DNA from: Clostridiales bacterium
GTDB taxonomy: Bacteria > Bacillota > Clostridia > Oscillospirales > Acutalibacteraceae
Assembly: GCA_022791355.1 (NCBI GenBank)
Contig: JAAVYX010000230.1
Coordinates: 1 to 15,310, forward strand
Length of the DNA: 15,310 nt
Direction of reading: 5' to 3'
Shown: positions 12,645 to 15,310 of the stretch, in pieces
Layout: every line of letters begins with the position of its first letter
Numbering within the stretch: the stretch's first letter is position 1
The notes under the pieces: generated by a model
What the model saw: the letters and a program-made list of their open reading frames with translations, nothing else
Database searches by the model: none
Told to the model about the DNA's origin: nothing
Made by a program: the position numbers and the translations under genes

Positions 12645-15098
12645 TTATTCGGACCAAAATTCAGTCAAAGCGTCGGTCAGCTCCTCCCCGTCCCGGACGT
12701 AACGCAGGCGGGACCAATGGGCCGGATAGAGCCGCCGGTAGGCTCCGGCTGCGAACCGGTCGTCGATGAGCAGAACCGCGCCCCGGTCCCCCTCGTCCCG
12801 GATGACCCGGCCGGCGGCCTGCAGCACCTTATGCATGCCGGGATAGCGGTAGGCGTAGGCGAAGCCCCTTTTTTCCCGGTCGAAATAGTCCCGTAAAATT
12901 TCCTGTTCGGGGTTCACCTGGGGCAGCCCCACCCCCACGATCACCGCGCCGATGAGCCGGTCTCCTTTTAAGTCCACCCCCTCGGCGAAAAGGCCTCCCA
13001 GCACGCAGAAGCCGGCCAGCGTCCCCTCGCTCTCCTCCGAAAACCGGGCCAAAAAGGCCTCCCGGGCGGCCTCGTCCATGTAGGTCTGCTGGACGATGGT
13101 CTCGATTTCGGGACAAACCTCCCGAAAGGCCTGATAAACCTCCTGCAAATAGGCGTAGGAGGGGAAATAGACCATGTAGTTGCCTTTGCGCGCCGATACA
13201 AACCGCCGAATCAGCTCGACGGTCTCGGCCCGGCTGTTCTCCCGGTCCTTGTACCGGGTGCTTATCCGGCTGGCGGCAAAGAGACCCAGCCGTTCCGGCG
13301 GGAAGGGGGATGGCAGGGTCAGCCGGCCGGCATCCTCTCCGCCCAGCAGGGACTGAAAGTATTCCATAGGGGTCAGGGTGGCCGAGAAAAGAACCGCCCC
13401 CTTTCCTTTGTCCATACAGGCCGCCGCCAGACGGGAGGGATTCATACAGAACAGGCGGCAGACCGTATCCCGCCGGCCGGTGAAAATCGCGCAGAGGTAG
13501 GCGTCGTCGAAAAGCCCAGCCGTTCGCTGGAAGGAAAGGGCGGCGAAGTAGAGCTCCAAAAGCTCCCGCTCCCATGGGGGACTGGGCCCCGAACGGTCGG
13601 ACAGCCAGCCCTCGCAGACGGCGGCAAAGCCGCCTACCTCCCGAACAAGGGCCTCCGGCAGGGCCGGAGAGATAAAAACGCCCCCCTCCCCCTGCCGCTC
13701 CTTGGAGGGAATCCGTTTATACGCCCGTTCGTCCTCTGCAAGACAGGTTTTACGCAGCTCCAAATGGGCCCGGTTGACCCTTTGCAGGGCGGCGGCCAAA
13801 CGGGGCGCGTCCTTCCCCACCGCCTTTTTCAGCCTCAGAAAATCCGACTTGCGCAGGCTGGCCGAATACATGGACCGGGCCCGGTCCACCAGGTTGTGGG
13901 CCTCATCGATAAGCAGGGCGTAGTCCCCGCCCTCGCCGCCGAAAAACCGCTGGAGCTTTGCCTCGGGGTCGAAAAGGTAATTATAATCGCAGACAATGCA
14001 GTCGCAGAACAGCGCCAAATCCAGGCTCAGCTCGTAGGGACAGACCCGATGGACCCGGGCGGCGGCCTCTATCCCTTCACGGGAGAAAGCGTCGGCTTGA
14101 TTTAAGGTGTCGAACAAAGCGTCGTTGATCCGGTCGAAGTGACCGTCGGCGTAGGGACATGCCTCGGGGTTACAGTTGCGTTCCTCCAAAAAACAGATTT
14201 TATCCTTGGCCGTCAGATTGACCGACTTGAGCGCGGCTCCCCGCTCCCGCAGCCGCTCCAGGGCCTGCACGGCCGACTGGCGGGCCACCGTCTTGGCCGT
14301 GAGATAAAAGATTTTCTCGCAGGCCCCTTCCCCTATGGCCTTGACCGCCGGGAAGAGGGCCGACATGCTCTTGCCGATGCCGGTGGGCGCCTGACAGAAA
14401 ACACGGCCCCCGTCCCGGATAGCACGGTAGACGGCGGCGGCCATTTCCCGCTGGCCGGGCCGATAATGGGGAAAAGGAAAGGACAAGGCCCTAGCCGCCT
14501 CATCCCGGCGGTGGTTCCAGCCGGTCTGCCAATCGGCCCATTTTTTGTATTTTTCCAGGATACGGGCAAAAAAACCGGCCAGAAAATCCCGGCTGAACCG
14601 GCGGCGGTAGTACCGGATTTCCTCGGTTTCGGCCTGAAAGTAGGTCAGCCGCACCCCGACCTGGGGCAGCTCTTCCTTTTCGGCGCAGATGTGGGCGTAG
14701 CAGAGAGCCTGGGCCCAGTGGGACGGATTGAAGGCCTCGGTAAGCTGGTCGAAGGGCAGCAGGGTGGTCTTGATCTCGTCCACGACCAGCGGGGGCGGAC
14801 CGTCGCAGTCTCCCTCGGCCGGAGCCTGGGACCAAAGCGCATGGGAGTCGCCCGCCTCCGGCGGATAAAACAGACCGTCGGCCCGGCCTTCCACGCTTAC
14901 GGTCAGGCCATCCAGCCCGACCGTAAGCGAAAGGGAAACCTCGGCCCGATAGCCATCCCCCGCCGCCTTTTGCAGACGGCGATGAATCCGGCCGCCCTCC
15001 AGCGCCCGGTCGACCCCGCCCAGCCGGTTGTCAATACTGCCGCCCCGCAGCAGAAAAGCTACCAGCTCCCGTACCGGTAATCGAATTTCCTCTTGCAT
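12645..15098 (-). CDS. XPD/DinG-family DNA helicase with N-terminal RecB/Cas4-like nuclease domain
   Basis: This 817-residue protein fuses a PDDEXK nuclease to a superfamily 2 iron-sulfur helicase. The nuclease part (about 1-165) shows GRADG at 71-75, DEIK at 107-110 and QALCY at 130-134. These correspond to the GxxD, (D/E)xK and QxxxY motifs of RecB/Cas4 enzymes, so the active site looks intact. The helicase part has Walker A APTGIGKS at 237-244 and cysteines C302, C309, C314 and C353 as likely 4Fe-4S ligands. It also has DEAH at 398-401, motif III SAT at 572-574, EGVDL at 706-710 and motif VI QAAGRVIR at 760-767. It probably unwinds and cleaves DNA in repair; the pathway is unknown. The ATG at 15098 with GGGGGGC upstream is chosen over an open frame reaching 15146. 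Such fusions occur in Clostridia chromosomes; no cas genes are nearby. Confidence 0.93.
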   Translation of the reverse strand: MQEEIRLPVRELVAFLLRGGSIDNRLGGVDRALEGGRIHRRLQKAAGDGYRAEVSLSLTVGLDGLTVSVEGRADGLFYPPEAGDSHALWSQAPAEGDCDGPPPLVVDEIKTTLLPFDQLTEAFNPSHWAQALCYAHICAEKEELPQVGVRLTYFQAETEEIRYYRRRFSRDFLAGFFARILEKYKKWADWQTGWNHRRDEAARALSFPFPHYRPGQREMAAAVYRAIRDGGRVFCQAPTGIGKSMSALFPAVKAIGEGACEKIFYLTAKTVARQSAVQALERLRERGAALKSVNLTAKDKICFLEERNCNPEACPYADGHFDRINDALFDTLNQADAFSREGIEAAARVHRVCPYELSLDLALFCDCIVCDYNYLFDPEAKLQRFFGGEGGDYALLIDEAHNLVDRARSMYSASLRKSDFLRLKKAVGKDAPRLAAALQRVNRAHLELRKTCLAEDERAYKRIPSKERQGEGGVFISPALPEALVREVGGFAAVCEGWLSDRSGPSPPWERELLELYFAALSFQRTAGLFDDAYLCAIFTGRRDTVCRLFCMNPSRLAAACMDKGKGAVLFSATLTPMEYFQSLLGGEDAGRLTLPSPFPPERLGLFAASRISTRYKDRENSRAETVELIRRFVSARKGNYMVYFPSYAYLQEVYQAFREVCPEIETIVQQTYMDEAAREAFLARFSEESEGTLAGFCVLGGLFAEGVDLKGDRLIGAVIVGVGLPQVNPEQEILRDYFDREKRGFAYAYRYPGMHKVLQAAGRVIRDEGDRGAVLLIDDRFAAGAYRRLYPAHWSRLRYVRDGEELTDALTEFWSE

Positions 15099-15310
15099 CC
15101 TTTCGCCCCCCTTGTTTCCATGCGGCTTGGGTTCCCGCCGGAGCATGTCAAAAAGCCGCCGGAAGGAAAATGTTAAAAAAACAAAAATTTTCGCCCGCCT
15201 TTTTTAAAAGGCGGTGGGGTCCTGCGTCCCGCGGGACGCGAAACCCTTAAATTTTCGTTCGGGGCATCTAAGCGAACAGCCAAAGGCTGTTCGTTGCTTC
15301 CCGCAAGGGA
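15099..15310. other. Region upstream of the helicase: hairpins, no gene seen
   Basis: The region contains CCGCCTTTT/AAAAGGCGG (15195-15214), the 16-base palindrome GCGTCCCGCGGGACGC (15224-15239), CGAACAGCC-AAA-GGCTGTTCG (15273-15293) and TCCC-GCAA-GGGA (15299-15310, at the window edge). A -35-like TTGACA lies in TTTTTGACATG near 15145-15152 on the minus strand, but no matching -10 is visible. Confidence 0.5.
15174..15214 (-). terminator. Possible terminator of an upstream gene outside the window
   Basis: The 9-bp stem at 15195-15203/15206-15214 is followed on the minus strand, after several unpaired bases, by a T-rich stretch (TTTTTGTTTTTTT). The distance from stem to T-run and the tiny loop make this weaker than the other terminators in the window. 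Confidence 0.4.

Noticed and set aside
14139..15080. A 313-codon plus-strand open frame
   Set aside because: It is a shadow of the helicase gene, whose nuclease and helicase motifs are intact on the minus strand.
12645..15098. Reading the helicase as part of a type IV CRISPR (CasDinG) system
   Set aside because: No csf or other cas gene and no repeat-spacer array are visible. The RecB/Cas4-like domain alone does not imply CRISPR.

Overview
The window looks like chromosomal DNA of a GC-rich Bacillota, most likely a Clostridia/Oscillospirales-type anaerobe. This is inferred from the strong AGGAGG-type Shine-Dalgarno sites, the DUF512 radical-SAM gene next to der-plsY-gpsA, the yceD-rpmF pair, a DacF-type carboxypeptidase, and a long bacterial XPD/DinG-like helicase with an N-terminal nuclease domain. 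Every gene I can support lies on the minus strand, so transcription runs from high to low coordinates.

Right to left (the direction of transcription), the layout is as follows. (1) 12645-15098: an 817-residue nuclease-helicase fusion. (2) 11762-12644: about 880 bases without a convincing gene, rich in hairpins and palindromes, which look like dispersed intergenic repeats or relics of mobile DNA. (3) 10755-11761: a small unrecognised protein followed by a cytidylate-kinase-like P-loop protein. (4) 9170-10429: a secreted D-Ala-D-Ala carboxypeptidase (DacF type). (5) 7475-8815: glucose-6-phosphate isomerase, flanked on both sides by copies of a hairpin-forming repeat. (6) 6500-6916: a small orphan P-loop protein with its own terminator. 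(7) 5611-6333: yceD-rpmF, with a consensus sigma-A promoter and a terminator. (8) 787-5393: DUF512 radical-SAM protein, der, plsY and gpsA, probably one operon joining ribosome assembly to phospholipid synthesis. (9) 336-411: tRNA-Lys(TTT) with a consensus promoter and a strong terminator. (10) 1-300: the left end of an IS200/IS605-type insertion sequence, with the 5' part of tnpA and its subterminal hairpin, inserted just past the tRNA terminator.

Most genes are housekeeping: glycerol-3-phosphate supply and acylation (GpsA, PlsY), 50S assembly and protein (Der, L32), glycolysis (Pgi) and peptidoglycan trimming (DacF). The less ordinary material is the nuclease-helicase fusion, the two small unrecognised proteins and the intergenic repeats. 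I see no CRISPR array, no phage module and no clear new multigene defence system. For several genes the longest open frame begins upstream of the likely start. I chose the internal start when a Shine-Dalgarno site or promoter position supported it.
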